Part shown: positions 33,798-45,308 of the stretch, piece after piece
How positions within the stretch are numbered: position 1 is the stretch's first letter
Layout of the letters: each line of letters starts with the position of its first letter
Source of the DNA: Armigeres subalbatus
Taxonomy: Eukaryota; Arthropoda; Insecta; Diptera; Culicidae
Assembly: GCF_024139115.2 (NCBI RefSeq)
Contig: NC_085139.1
Coordinates: forward strand, 142,402,652 to 142,466,651
Direction: 5' to 3'
Length of the DNA: 64,000 bases
Position numbers and translations under genes: made by a program
Notes under the pieces: model-generated
Databases searched by the model: none
What the model saw: only the letters and a program-made list of their open reading frames with translations
Told to the model about the DNA's origin: nothing

Positions 33798-34196
33798 CAA
33801 AATAGGCGTTTTGCATTCAGTGTGCCTCTAGATGACATAGGCAATAATATTTTGCATTATCCACAATTTCATGGTCCTTGATCAGCCAACAGTAGGCCAT
33901 GGCTCAACTTTTTTCCTAATCTAACAAGCAACGCATGCAAACGCGACCAATCTGAATAGAAATGTACTATTAGTTCGATAGTGTAAAAAATGTACGGTAT
34001 ACAATAGGATATACTGTTTCTTGATGGTTGCACATATTATATCAACACCGTGGAATCTTCATAGCGCCGCATATGCATTATTTTGCTTTCAAAATCCTAT
34101 GATTTTATGTACAATATAATCCATTTAGGACATCGTCACCAATTAGTTATCATCATGAGATATGAATGATGTTTAATACTTTCATAAAGAACATTT
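33798..34196. other. Unassigned AT-rich stretch
   Basis: No feature recognised. Confidence 0.3.
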
Positions 34197-34451
34197 TAAG
34201 GTGAGTTACAACAGAGTCCAAAAATGGCTGCCACAATGGCCGTGCAAGCCATCACCTCGCGTTTTTGCTCGCACAAATTTAAATCTCTGGGCAGTTGGCA
34301 CATCTGAAACCCATTTTTTCGTATATGCTGCAAGTGAGCAAAGGTGGAAAACTGCTTTTCGCTTTTGTCTGTCGTTTACTTTTGGAGTTATGTGCTCCTG
34401 AAAGCGCTATTATGTAGTTTTGGAATTGGATTCCAACGCGATTCACCTTAA
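34197..34451. mobile_element. MITE with AAGGTGARTYGC ends
   Basis: TTAAGGTGAGTTACAACAGA on the left and, reverse-complemented, TTAAGGTGAATCGCGTTGGA on the right; GAGTCCAAA / GGAATCCAA continue the match. Non-coding. Confidence 0.55.
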
Positions 34452-35401
34452 GAACATCTAATCATACACTCATTTGAAAAGCCCTGGTTGATTCGATGGT
34501 TATGAGGCTCGTATTTCGTTATAATAACCGACCATGGTCAACAATACAAACGTCATGTCATAGTCACAAACCAAATGCATGCGGTTTGCACAAGAGCCAT
34601 AGGTACTAAACATAATGTGACGAATGATGAATGAAAGCGATGCTTTGCTCAAGCTAAATGAGTTACGGCATTGCCAGAAGGAAGTGAAATGAATACCCTG
34701 CGTGGCTGGTTGAAATAGTTGCGTCCTGAAGTGGCCTCTGCTGCCGTTGGGCTTCACACGAATTGCAACAGTTTACGTCCGAAGAATTAAATAAGCACGA
34801 AGAAGCAAACTATTCAGTCGCATATAGTAGGGCACTGGGTAACCTAATAAATTGTTCCACCGTATTGAGTTACAATTCAATGCGATCCAGAGAATTATTG
34901 CCGTTGATATTGTTGCATTCGAAAGAAGCGTGAAAAGAAATCGAAACTCGATGAAATGGATTAATAACATATGGCATTAGGACGTATTACTTAAAATAAG
35001 TTGAAGATATTCAATCTATTAGTAATTACGAACTTGATACGGCAAATAAAAAGCAGGGTTTTCTTTGTGGACAGTTTTTATACTAAACAATATCTAGTAG
35101 TGTGGTTCAACAAATCGATTTTGCTCCACAACGCTCATATTATTCTGTATTATGTTCTGAGTGTCCTCCGAAAATTAGAGGTGAGCCAGCCTAGGGCTGA
35201 ATTGGGCTGATTTGGTTAAACACTGATTTAGCACAAGCTCTTTCAAGTTAGCATGTAAATCAGTATGGGGATTTTTTTTATTATACTAATTACGGCGTTT
35301 CCTCATTGAGCGCAGACTAAAAGAAAACTTTCATAGCCAAAAGGAATACTCAACAGCTTTCACTCAACGAAAACCGCATCATAATTCATCATTCCGAAAA
35401 A
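34452..35401. other. Unassigned AT-rich stretch
   Basis: No gene or repeat recognised. Open frames at 34500-34970 (minus) and 35001-35210 (plus) show no motif. Confidence 0.3.
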
Positions 35402-35822
35402 TACAGGGGTTAGGCAAAATGATTGAGATAGGCAAAATTTGACCCAAATTCAAATCCTTATAACTTTTTGAAAAATTGATGAAATTGGACAAAACCGGAA
35501 GCATTCGACGGCAAGTTTAGTCAAGATTTAGGAACATGCACGGTCACGAATACTGGCCACCGGACACCGGAGATGTTCCGGATTTTCGGAGGCCATGTCA
35601 AAAACACATTTTTTTCTGCCACTTGTATTTGTGTGTGGTTTGTAGTTACATCGATAAACACTATTTTCCTAGAAACTAGATCTTATTGAAAATTGAATGC
35701 GGGTGGTTGCGCTAAGATCCGTTGAAAAACATCCGAAATATGGCCATTTCAGTAAACCTGGTTCCGGATACTATGGTCAATAATGTATATCCTTCCAATC
35801 ACGTATATGTTATCCGGTACCA

Positions 35823-36880
35823 TATCAATATTGGTATCAAACTTCAAGATTTTTCATAGTGATGCTTCAGGAAGCATATTCAGGATGATCAGTTGCCCTG
35901 ACAACTCTGTAGTAGGTTCCAGGTGCCCCGGGGGAAGTGGCCAATTTGAAAAACGTTCAGAACCCTATCAATATGGGTATCAAACTTCAAGATTTTTCAT
36001 GGAGATGCGTCAGGAAGCATATTCAGGACGGTCAGTTGCCTTGACCACTCTGTAGTAGGTTCCAGGTGCCCCGGGGAAAGTGGCCAATTTGAAAAACGTT
36101 CAGAACCCTATCAATATGGGTATCAAACTTCAAGATTTTTTATGGAGATGCTTCAGGAAGCATATTCAGGATGATCAGTTGCTCTGACCACTCTGTAGTG
36201 GGTTCAAGGTGCCCCGGGGGAAGTGGCCAATTTGAAAAACGTTCAGAACCCTATCAATATGGGTATCAAACTTCAAGATTTTTCATGGAGATGCTTCAGG
36301 AAGCATATTCAGGACGATCAGTTGCCCTGACCACTCTGTAGTAGGTTCCAGGTGCCCCGGGGAAAGTGGCCAATTTGAAAAACGTTCAGAACCTTATAAA
36401 TATGGGTATCATACTTCAAGATTTTTGATGAAGATGCTTCAGGAAGCGTATTCAGGATGATCAGTTGCTCTGACCACTCTGTAGTAGGTTTAAGGTGCAC
36501 CGGGGGAAGTGGCCAATTTGAAAAACGTTCAGAACCCTATCAATATGGGTATCAAACTTCAAGATTTTTCATGGAGATGCTTCAGGAAGCATATTCAGGA
36601 CGAACAGTTGCCCTGACCACTCTGTAGTAGGTTCCAGGAGGAAGTGGCCAATTTGAAAAACGTTCAGAACCCTATCAATATGGGTATCAAACTTCAAGAT
36701 TTTTCGAGGTGATACTTCTAAATGCATTTTAGAACCAGCAGTTGTCATGACCACTCTGTAGTAGGTTCCAGGTGTCTTGGGGAAGTGACCAATTTGCAAA
36801 ATGTTCGAAACCATATCAAATACTCAATACTCATTATCAAAGTTCAAGGTTTGTCATGGAGATGCTTTTGGACTCTCCTG
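35823..36880 (+). repeat. Tandem 143-bp units, left arm
   Basis: TATCAATATGGGTATCAAAC recurs at 35823, 35966, 36109, 36252, 36395, 36538 and 36673, an exact 143-bp step except for the last (135, lacking TGCCCCGG). Each unit contains ATGCTTCAGGAAGCATATTC and GTGGCCAATTTGAAAAACGT. Confidence 0.93.
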
Positions 36881-36890
36881 TCGAATAGTA

Positions 36891-37175
36891 GGGGCCCTCC
36901 TTAGCCGTGCGGTAAGACGCGCAGCTACAAAGCAAAACCATGCTGAGGGTGGCTGGGTTCGATTTCCGGTGCCGGTCTAGGCAATTTTCGGATTGGAAAT
37001 TGTCTCGACTTCCCTGGGCATAAAAGTATCATCGTGCTAGCCTCATGATATACGAATGCAAAAATGGTAACCTGGCTTAGAAACCTCGCAGTTAATAACT
37101 GTGGAAGTGCTTAATGAACATTAAGCTGCGAGGCGGCTCTGTCCCAGTGTGGGGATATAATGCCAATAAGAAGAA
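36891..37175 (+). mobile_element. Feilai-like SINE, copy 4
   Basis: Complete from GGGCCCTCCTTAGCCGTGCG through the B box GGGTTCGATTTCCGGTGCC to AATGCCAATAAGAAGAAG. Flanked by GTCGAATAG and GTCGACTAG (one mismatch). The opposite arm has the empty site GAACTCTATTCGACAGGAGA near 38125. Confidence 0.9.
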
Positions 37176-37179
37176 GTCG

Positions 37180-37560
37180 ACTAGAGTTCGCCGCCGCACG
37201 AAGTTGACCATCTACAAAACGCTCATTAGACTGGTCGGCCTCTATGGCCACGAAAGTTGGATGTTGCTGGCGAAGGACCAACGCGCCCTTGGAGTTTCCG
37301 AATGGAAGGTGTTGCGGACTATTTATGATGGGGTGCAGATGGAAGCCAATGGAGATGTTGGTGGAGGCCAATGAACTACGAGTTGTAACTGTTAGGAGAA
37401 CTACCACACGGTACAATTTTGGCGGTTACGGTGGGCCGGGCATGTAGCCAGAATGTCAGACGATAACGCGATTGAAATGGTGCTCGATAATGATCCGACC
37501 GGTACAAAAAGAAGAGGCGTGATGCGGTCACGGTGGATCGACCAAGTGTAAGATGGCCTG
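37180..37560 (+). pseudogene. LINE C-terminal fragment in left arm
   Basis: Encodes 'KLTIYKTLIRLVGLYGHESW', 'LAKDQRALGVSEWKVLRTIY' and, in other frames, 'RLRWAGHVARMSDDN' and 'RGVMRSRWIDQV', the region that follows the RT thumb in RTE-like and related LINEs. Broken by stops and shifts. It may belong to the same family as the endonuclease fragment at 1-880 (inference from type only). Confidence 0.8.
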
Positions 37561-37739
37561 CCATCAATGGCAGCAGGTCGCAATCATTACTGAGCAATTG
37601 TGTGGGGTGCTATAACTTGACATGGCCATGGTCCTATTATGGCACTTAAGGGCAAAGTGGAGCCTGCCGATTATTAAATTATTTTGGAAGACAAGGTATT
37701 TGTTGATATGATGACAAATCCTGAATGTTTTTCATTTTT

Positions 37740-38130
37740 GCGAAAGATCCGCAGGTCGCGTTCCACTTGGTCGATCCACCGTGACCGCTGCACGCCTCTT
37801 CTTCTGGTACCGTTCGGATTATTATCGAAGCATCATCTCAATCGATTATCGTCTGACATTCTGGCTTCTTGCCCGGCCCACTGTAACCGCCAAAATTGTA
37901 CCGTGTGGGTAGTTCTCCTAATAGTTACAACTAGTGGTTCATTGACCTCCACCACCACCTCCATTGTCTTCCATCTGCACCCCACCATAGATGGTCCGCA
38001 ACACCTTCCATTCGGAAACTCCAAGGGCGCGTTAGTCCTTCGCCAGCAACATCCAACTTTCGTGGCGACAGAGGCCGACTAGTCTAATGAGCGTTTTGTA
38101 GATGGTCAACTTCGTGCTGCGGCGAACTCT
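37740..38130 (-). pseudogene. LINE C-terminal fragment in right arm
   Basis: Inverted counterpart of 37180-37560: on the minus strand it reads 'KLTIYKTLIRLVGLCRHESW' and 'EFPNGRCCGPSMVGCRWK'. Divergence from the left arm is a few per cent by eye. Confidence 0.8.
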
Positions 38131-38134
38131 ATTC

Positions 38135-38925
38135 GACAGGAGAGTCCAAAAGCATCTCCATGAAAAACCTTGAACTTTGATACTCATTTTGATATAGTTT
38201 CGAACATTTTGCAAATTGGCCACTTCCCCAGGACACCTGGAACCTACTACAGAGTGGTCATGACAGCTGCTGGTTCTAAAATACATTTAAAAGTATCACC
38301 TCGAAAAATCTTGAAGTTTGATACCCATATTGATAGGGTTCTGAACGTTTTTCAAATTGGCCACTTCCCCCGAGGCACCTGGAACCTACTACAGAGTGGT
38401 CAGGGCAACTGATCATCCTGAATATGCTTCCTGAAGCATCTCCATGAAAAATCTTGATGTTTGATACCCATATTGATAGGTTTCTGAACGTTTTTCAAAT
38501 TGGCCGCTTCCCCCGGGGCACCTGGAACCCACCACAGAGTGATCAGGGCAACTGATCGTCCTGAATATGCTTCCTGAAGCATCTTCATGAAAAATTCTGA
38601 AGTTTGATACCCATATTGATAGGGTTCTGAATGTTTTTCAAATTGGCCACTTCCCCCGGGGAACCTGGAACCTACTACAGAGCGGTCAGGGTAACTGATC
38701 GTCCTGAATATGCTTCCTGAAGCATCTCCATGAAAAATCTTGAAGTTTGATATCCATATTTATAGGGTTCTGAATGTTTTTCAAATCGGCCACTTCCCCC
38801 GGGGAACCTGGAACCTACTACAGAGCGGTCAGAGCAACTGATCATCCTGAATACGCTTCCTGAAGCATCTCCATGAAAAATCTTGAAGTTTGATACCAAT
38901 ATTGATATGGTACCGGATAATATAT
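38135..38925 (-). repeat. Tandem ~143-bp units, right arm
   Basis: About five inverted units (GTTTGATACCCATATTGATA at about 38317, 38459, 38603, 38747, 38890). The right arm has fewer units than the left, so the arms have changed copy number independently. Confidence 0.9.
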
Positions 38926-39326
38926 ACGTGATTGGAAGGATATACATTATTGACCATAGTACCCGGAACCAGGTTTACTGAAATGGCCATATCTCGGATG
39001 TTTTTCAACGGATCTTAGCGCAACCGCCCGCATTCAATTTTCAATAAGATCTAGTTTCTAGGAAAATAGTGTTTATCGATGTAACTTCAAACCACACAAA
39101 AATACGAGCGGCAGAAAAAATGTGTTTTTGACATGGCCTCCGAAAATCCGGAACATCTCCGGTGTCCGGTGGCCAGTATCCGTGACCGTGCATGTTTCTA
39201 AATCTTGACTAAATTTGCCGTCGAATGCTTCCGGATTTGTCCAATTTCATCAAATTTTCAAAAAGTTATAAGGATTTGAATTTGGGCCAAATTTTGCCTA
39301 TCTCAATCATTTTGCCTAACCCCTGT

Positions 39327-40123
39327 ACATACCTGCAAGCGTTACTCAAATCCTCTCAAATCATGGTCAATTATTCTAAAATCTGTTTGATTACTTTAGT
39401 GTTGACCGTGCGTCAATCGAACTGCAGCTTAGGCAAAAGTTCCTTATTACCTTCGGGTGTCCCAATGCTCTCATAGGAGATTTTTGCAGATTAAATCTAC
39501 TTGTTCAAAGGCTGAAATTTCAGCACATTGTAATAAGTCCCAGTCTCTGAAGGGGAAGCGTTCCTTTTTCCTTTTTTATCGTCCCTTTCCTAGTTCCATG
39601 TCCTATCACATCCTTTCCTTCTTTCCTTCACGTCTGGTAAATGATGAGAAAGGCAATGAAAGGGCAATCAAAATATAGGTTTTTAAATCATTCCAACAAT
39701 TGAGTAAGATACAAGTCGGCGAAGGCGGTAAAATACAACATTTAAAAAAAGAGTATTCACGTCATAACTTTTGGACTCACAGTCACTTTTGAGCCATAAA
39801 TACATGCATGCACATGAAAATACAATTCGTTTTAGGAGTGAACATACCTAGACTAACATTTGAATAGGGGCGTAACAGCTAAAATTATTATGTATAGCCT
39901 TTTCAACATGACCCGAGCTAAAAAAAAATTGGTCATCAAATTTCAAGTCGACAATTAACCCTTTCCTTCCCACGACTTTTTTCAATGATTTCAATAAATA
40001 GGAATAATCTTTAAGGAACATGGTGGAGCAAAAGTTTTTCGGCATAGCTAAAAATAGTGGAAAACGAAAAAAAAATATACTTGATTGTGTTCAATATTTT
40101 CTGAAAATTTTCGCCAAATTGAT
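39327..40123. other. Unassigned stretch with a half MITE
   Basis: Around 39848, CTAGACTAACATTTGAATAG and GGCGTAACAGCTAAAATTAT match one arm of the foldback at 50735-50863. No gene recognised. Confidence 0.4.
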
Positions 40124-40125
40124 TA

Positions 40126-40613
40126 GGGTGGGTGTACCAATTGTCGCCATACATAAGAACAACTATTTTTTTAAAAATAAGTAAAAGACATGTGGGTGAA
40201 CTTTATATATCAAGCGAAAGGTTTTACTTCCTGCTCCTTAGAACAGCTGTGAAAACCACAATAAAACTTGTTATTATCATCAAAATTGATTAATCCATAA
40301 TAGGAACGCATGCACCAGTTGTGGCACTATTCTTAATTTTGGTTCCTTATTTGGCAAATCCCATTGTTTTCTTATGGGACTGGCCAAATAGGGACCACTA
40401 GTGCGACAACTGGTGCAAAGGATGTCAAAAATTAAGCAAAATCAATTTTTACAATTATGCTTTGCTTGTTTTGGAGGAAATCAAAGGTGTTATCGTATCA
40501 TATGAATATGTTTTATCGATATGAACTTGGTTTGTTGTGATTTGATTGGCCATTTGGTATATAAAGCACTAGTGCGACAACTGGTGCTATAGCCACAACT
40601 GGTACATCTAGCC
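40126..40613 (+). mobile_element. TA-flanked MITE with ACCAGTTGTCGC phrase, copy 1
   Basis: Starts GGGTGGGTGTACCAATTGTC after TA (40124-40125), ends GGTACATCTAGCC before TA. GCGACAACTGGTGC or its complement recurs at 40309, 40400 and 40573. 488 bp. Confidence 0.8.
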
Positions 40614-41020
40614 TATATAAGCTATACAATGCGACCATAAAGCCACATAAAGCTGTGCCAAATATTTTTGTTTGTTCAGTTCGATGAAAGTTGAAAGGTG
40701 CAAATTTTGATGGAGCTGTAGCTGTAGAGCGAAAAAATAGAAAAAGGGGAAAGAGAAAGAAAAGGTTAAGTGAAGGTAAACGAATGATTGTTCGAATAAC
40801 TCATATAAAAATAAAAAAGATTCAGCCATATTTAGTGACCCAAGACTGGAACCCCAATACTGGTCGAGCCACAAACTGTTGTTAGCGACGGAAGTTCTGG
40901 AACGATAGTTTAAAAGTCTGAATAATAGGAACACACTTGTTAGCAATAGTACAATGACAGGATCTCAAATCTTTCAGAAAGTCATTCATTGAATACCCAC
41001 TACGTTAACTTCCACTCTAT
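40614..41020. other. Unassigned stretch upstream of the secreted-protein gene
   Basis: Purine-rich near 40720-40790. No feature recognised. Confidence 0.3.
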
Positions 41021-41130
41021 ATCTTATCTTCATTGTTCAGCAATCTCATGAATCATCGAGCAAAAAACTTCATAAATCCACCTATCCGATAAGACAGATC
41101 CTTATCATCGGTTTCAATTTTCCTATAAAA
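41021..41130 (+). promoter_or_regulatory. Promoter of secreted-protein gene 1: GATA sites and TATA box
   Basis: CTATAAAA at 41123-41130 lies 30 bp before an initiator-like ATCACAA near 41151. Three GATAAG motifs precede it: CTTATC at 41023-41028, GATAAG at 41088-41093 and CTTATC at 41101-41106. GATA factors drive gut and fat-body genes in insects (general knowledge); tissue use here is inference. Confidence 0.55.
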
Positions 41131-41218
41131 CCGTTCAACAACGAATCTCTATCACAAATCGCTTTAGGCAATCCAACAAATATACACTGTGCCAAAGATA
41201 TTAACAAAAATAATTAAG

Positions 41219-41608
41219 ATGAAAATCATACTTCTTGCTGCTTTGATTGCCATTAGCGGTGTGGCTTGTGGCCCCATCTCAGTTAGTGACAATAACATTG
41301 GAGACATCATTTCCGTGGGATTAAACGTGGATGCTACTGTTAAGAGCAACGTCGACGTCAAAATTGTGAACCTGCTCGCTGCACTGCTGGCCAAAATTGA
41401 TATTGGGTCACCATCAAATCCACCAACGACACCTCCTGCAGAAGAAATTGTTCCGTATTCCAACATCAACATCGATGAAATGATCAAAACCGTTCAGGAA
41501 ATCAAGCAACAAGCATCCGGAGCAAATCTCAGCAAGGAGGAAAAGGAGCAAATCTGGCGAGAAAATGCTGAGCAATTTGCCCGAAAATTGGCGGCAAACA
41601 GGCACTAG
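41219..41608 (+). CDS. Small secreted protein, IGDII-core family, gene 1
   Basis: A 129-aa protein, family unknown to me. Residues 1-17 are a clean signal peptide (MKIILLAALIAISGVAC), with cleavage likely just before or after G18. The mature part begins with an N-terminal core (about 24-62) containing 'NNIGDIISVGLNVD', an alternating hydrophobic pattern that suggests a beta strand, then the helical 'VDVKIVNLLAALLAKI'. A proline-rich linker (64-74, SPSNPPTTPP) leads to a charged helical tail (84-127, with 'EMIKTVQEIKQQ' and 'KEEKEQIWRENAEQF'). The mature protein has no cysteine and one NLS glycosylation site (103-105). The ATG at 41219 is preferred over the upstream one at 41189 because it starts the signal peptide and has A at -3. 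No intron. It stands alone between MITEs; the nearest relative is at 49953. Gut, fat-body, salivary or reproductive secretion are all possible. Confidence 0.85.
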   Translation: MKIILLAALIAISGVACGPISVSDNNIGDIISVGLNVDATVKSNVDVKIVNLLAALLAKIDIGSPSNPPTTPPAEEIVPYSNINIDEMIKTVQEIKQQASGANLSKEEKEQIWRENAEQFARKLAANRH

Positions 41609-41756
41609 ATAAGAGAACTTAAACTTCAAAATATATCATTGGTGAACAATATTAATTTAAAACTTCTCATTAGTAGATGTTTCTTTGGTTAGGTGTTTAA
41701 TTGATATTCGATTGATTCTATAAATTAGACTATCCATCCGGAAAATATGCGAATAC

Positions 41757-41762
41757 AATAAA
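41757..41762 (+). terminator. Poly(A) signal of gene 1
   Basis: AATAAA 149 bp after the stop codon, followed by an AT-rich tract. Confidence 0.6.
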
Positions 41763-41997
41763 TATATATATAATGAACCATCAACAGTTGATGTTTTCTG
41801 TCAGGTACAAGCCCCTCATATGTATGCCAACACTTCTTTTCTGGGTCCATTCAGACCCATTCAGACTATTGACTGAGTTCTGCAAATGAATAAACGTGTT
41901 AGTGATGTTTTTTCTGCAAATGGATTAGCACCCATTTGGCTCACATTTCGACAGTTCTCAATGCTCGATTGGCTCAAAATGGTCGCTTTCGCATATC

Positions 41998-42253
41998 TTA
42001 GACAAACATATAAACAGACGTAACACTAGAGACAATACCATAGACCATGACTTTTACGACCAATATGAATTTGTATAATTGCGCATTTCACAACTAGAGG
42101 CGCTAGCGTCGTAATCCTTCGAGTTTGACATTTCACTCAAGCGCTTTCTGGTGACAATGTCATACAAAACATTATTTCGTGTACCTGATCCCAAGATGGT
42201 GGTAGTTGAGGGATGGATTTTGGAAAATGTTCAAGCTGTTGTCTGTGCTAACA
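41998..42253. mobile_element. Diverged relative of the CACAGACAAACAGACG MITE
   Basis: TTAGACAAACATATAAACAG with ACGTAACACTAGAG on the left and GTTGTCTGTGCTAAC on the right. Shares TAGACCATG and GGCGCTAG with the copy at 23717-23978. Confidence 0.5.
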
Positions 42254-42699
42254 CCATATATTTCTTTCGCAGGAAACTAAATCTTTTGACGTAATATATT
42301 CAAGATATGTAATAATCTCAATGCCCCTGGAAAACGTAATTTATTATTCTATATGTTGAAAATTGATATCACTGCTATCTAACTTTTCCAACCCCATGGG
42401 GGCTAATTTTGTTCTAGGGAGGGCTAAGCCCCCCTTATTTACACCAATGCTTGAATATCAACAAGCTCATGGCACGCGAATGCACCTTGACGGCTTACGC
42501 TGTATGGCCACGAGGCTTTTAGTAATTCAAAAAATATTTACGCTCTTTTAGTAGAATGCCTTCAACTGTCTAAGACGAGTTTGTGGAGTGGAGAGTGGAG
42601 TGGATGATGATGAACCAAGAAAGATTACAATTATGTTTTTATTTAATGTAAATTTGAAGCTTTATGTTTGATTAGAGAATATGTATTATATGTATTGAT
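42254..42699. other. Unassigned stretch
   Basis: No feature recognised. Confidence 0.3.
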
Positions 42700-42790
42700 T
42701 ATGGATCTCCAAATTGTGCTGGAGTTTGAATCAAATGGTCTACCGAATCAACCAAAGCTTCTATGATGTCCCCAGCTGCGGTAACAACCC
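42700..42790 (-). repeat. Inverted single unit of the ~148-bp array
   Basis: GAGTTTGAATCAAATGGTCT and GATGTCCCCAGC are the reverse complement of the unit at 43978-44995, so it caps the left side of the array region in inverted orientation. Confidence 0.75.
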
Positions 42791-42872
42791 GACCAGCACA
42801 AGTCAGACAAAAATGGTTATAGCAATTTGATTGTGACTATATCCGGTCACATATGAATTGGGCCATGCCCTT

Positions 42873-43960
42873 TTTAATCCATAGAACCAAAGTGAATACA
42901 GCTTCAACTATTGTTCCATTGCAGATCATCCATGAACATCATCCATCCCTGAAATATAAGCTTTACGGTTAACACGCGTAATCAAAAGGCTATTATCTCT
43001 TTAAATAAAAACCTACCTTTTGATCCACAGGACTAAATTGGATACCTCTTCAACTATTGTTTCATTCCAGTAATTCAAGGAAGCCATGGAGTACAGGTCT
43101 TAAGGTCTACAGGATTATTATTTTTAAATAGTTTATCCCCTTTTGATCCATAGGTCCATATTAGATACGCATTCAACAATTATTCCATTCCAGGTCATCG
43201 GAGAATTCTCTGGAGCGTAAGCTTCAATATCTACAAGCATAACCAAAGGATTGTAATCTTTTTTCAAAAATGGTTTACGCTCTTTTGATCCATAGAACCA
43301 AATGGTAAACATCAGAACCAAATTGGATACATCCCCAAAAATGGTTTCATCCCATGTGATCCAATAATTCAGTGGATCATATAGCTTAAACGCGTAGCCA
43401 CACAACGTTTTTAAAATGGTTCATTCAAAAGATATTTTAGTTACCAGATAAAGATTGTCGCTTCGGTTCCCTTTGTTCTGCTGTCCGATACATGTGTGGT
43501 ACCTAACTGTCAAATCGTATGTATTTTTCCTTCATTGACATTTAGATCCCCTATCCTCGCCAGCAAAAGATGTTCCGGACAGCGACAATGTTTAGCTAGT
43601 AACTAAATATCTTTTGTTCATTTTTGATGCTTAGAAAAACATGGTTATACCTTCAAAAATCCTTCCATTTTAGTTCATCCAAGTAAAATCCATTTCCTTA
43701 ACGGCTGTTCGATCGTCCCAAAAATGGTTCATGCTTTGTGATTTACAGAACCGAATTAGACTAGCCTTAAACAATTGTTCCATTCTGGGTCATTGAAGAA
43801 GTCCCTAAAGTATAGGCATTGAGGACTACACACGTAGGCAAGGGCTGTTCGTTTTTTTAATGATGTATGCTTATTGAGATCCACAGGAATAAAATTGATA
43901 AGTGTTGAACAATAAATCCAATCCAATTCATCCAAGAATTCCTTGCAGTATGAAAGATTT
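42873..43960. repeat. Degenerate tandem array, ~125-145-bp units
   Basis: TTTTGATCCATAGAACCAAA-type starts at about 42873, 43017, 43141, 43275, 43738 and 43877, each followed by TTCAACAATTGTTCCATTCC and, later, GTAAGCTT. Interrupted by the MITE at 43425-43616. Confidence 0.75.
43425..43616. mobile_element. MITE inside the degenerate array
   Basis: TCAAAAGATATTTTAGTTAC is mirrored by GTAACTAAATATCTTTTG, and GATTGTCGCT / AGCGACAAT further in. TTCAT on both sides (43420-43424, 43617-43621). 192 bp. Confidence 0.7.
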
Positions 43961-43977
43961 GGTCTTTTATTTCTGTT

Positions 43978-44995
43978 TGGTGACACCGTGGCTGGGGACA
44001 TCGTGAAAGCCTTGTTTGATTCGGTAGACCATTTGATTCAAACTCCAGGCCAATTTGGAGATCTTAAAATATCTCATATGCTTGAGTTGAGACGTAAATG
44101 ACTGACAAATAATCGGAGGATATAATTGGGTTGATCCGCGGCTGGGGCACCATGGAAGCCTTGTTTGATTCATTAGACCATTTGATTCAAACACCAGAAC
44201 AATTTGGAGATCTTAAAACATCTGGACTTGAGACGCAAGTGAAAGACAAATACTCAGAAGACAACATTAGTTTGACACCACGGCTGGGGACATCGTGGAA
44301 GCCTTGGTTGATTATGTAGACCATTTGACTCAAACTCTAGGACAATTTGGACACCTTGCAACATCTCATATACCTGGACTTGAGACGCAAGTGCAAGACA
44401 AATACTCGGAGAGCATGATTTTCATGATACCGCCACTGAGGACATCATGGAAGCCTTGGTTGATTCATTTGATTCAAACTCCAGGACGTTTTGCAGATCT
44501 TAAAACACCTCATATGTCTTGTTTTGATACGCAAGTGAAAGACAAATACTCGGAGAATATAATTGAGTTGATACCGCGACTGACGACATCATGGAAGCCT
44601 TGGTTGGTTTGGTAGATCATTTGATTCAAACTCCAGGACAATTTGAAGATCTTACAACTTCTTACATGCTAAAATTTAAGACGTAAGTGAAGTATTAATA
44701 CTCAGAAGAAAAAATTGGGTTGACATCGCTGCTAGAGACATCGTGAAAGCCTTGTTCGATTAAATAGACCATTTGATTCAAACTCCAGGACAATTTGGAG
44801 ATCTTAAAACATCCCCTATGATTTGAGACGTAACTGAAAGACAAATAATCGGAGGACATAATTGAGTTGATACCGCGGCTGGGGGCGCCATAGAAGCCTT
44901 GGTTGATTCATTAGACCATTTGATTCAAACTCCAGGATAATTTGGAGATCTTACGCAAGCGAAAGACAAATTCTCGGAGAACACAAACAAAAAAA
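43978..44995 (+). repeat. Tandem array, seven ~148-bp units
   Basis: GAAGCCTTGGTTGATTC-type blocks occur at about 44004, 44154, 44297, 44449, 44592, 44744 and 44891. Each unit holds CCATTTGATTCAAACTCCAG, ACAATTTGGAGATCTTA and GACAAATACTCGGAG. Divergence between units is about 10-15% by eye. Relatives at 14523-14930 and 42700-42790. Confidence 0.9.
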
Positions 44996-45300
44996 GAATA
45001 GGCATTTAACTTTGATTCACTATTAAAACCACAAACTTTTCGACTGTTTTGGAAAAAACGTACCTTGTGTTGCGATCGAAATATGATACAATGTATGCTT
45101 GCTCGAAAAAGATACAAAGTAGGATATTGGTACGGCTTTGAAATTTAATCCACGACCTCCTGCGTATGAAGTTAAAGCGGTAGGCAACAACTAAAATACA
45201 ACCTTTTTTTAGAGGTCATAAAGTAAATAATTAACGTCTACTTAAAAATTACACAGTCATGTCATGGAATGCTAATTATCGTGCTTGTTAAACTTTCAAC
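44996..45300. other. Unassigned AT-rich stretch
   Basis: No feature recognised. Confidence 0.3.
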
Positions 45301-45308
45301 AGCTAAGC

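Larger units (their letters stand above)
35404..39324. mobile_element. 3.9-kb foldback element with tandem 143-bp units in both arms
   Basis: CAGGGGTTAGGCAAAATGAT at the left end is repeated inverted at the right end, with TA outside (35402-35403 and 39325-39326). The arms stay complementary for about 1.8 kb: a unique outer part, an array of 143-bp units, then a fragment of a LINE C-terminus, around a ~200-bp loop near 37560-37765. The left arm contains a SINE that the right arm lacks. A transcript through it would form a very long duplex. The size and the captured LINE piece are unusual for a MITE. Confidence 0.85.

Noticed and set aside
35823..36880. CRISPR-like regular repeats
   Set aside because: Units are 143 bp and contiguous with no unique spacers; the sequence is eukaryotic.
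36891..37175. tRNA gene predictions at SINE heads (also 2961, 4387, 49289, 46858, 61040)
   Set aside because: A and B boxes are present, but the acceptor stem and anticodon arm do not fold as a tRNA and each continues into a SINE body.
40608..40946. 112-aa minus-strand frame and the lysine/arginine-rich 64-aa plus frame at 40691-40885
   Set aside because: Low-complexity purine tract; no start context, signal peptide or motif.
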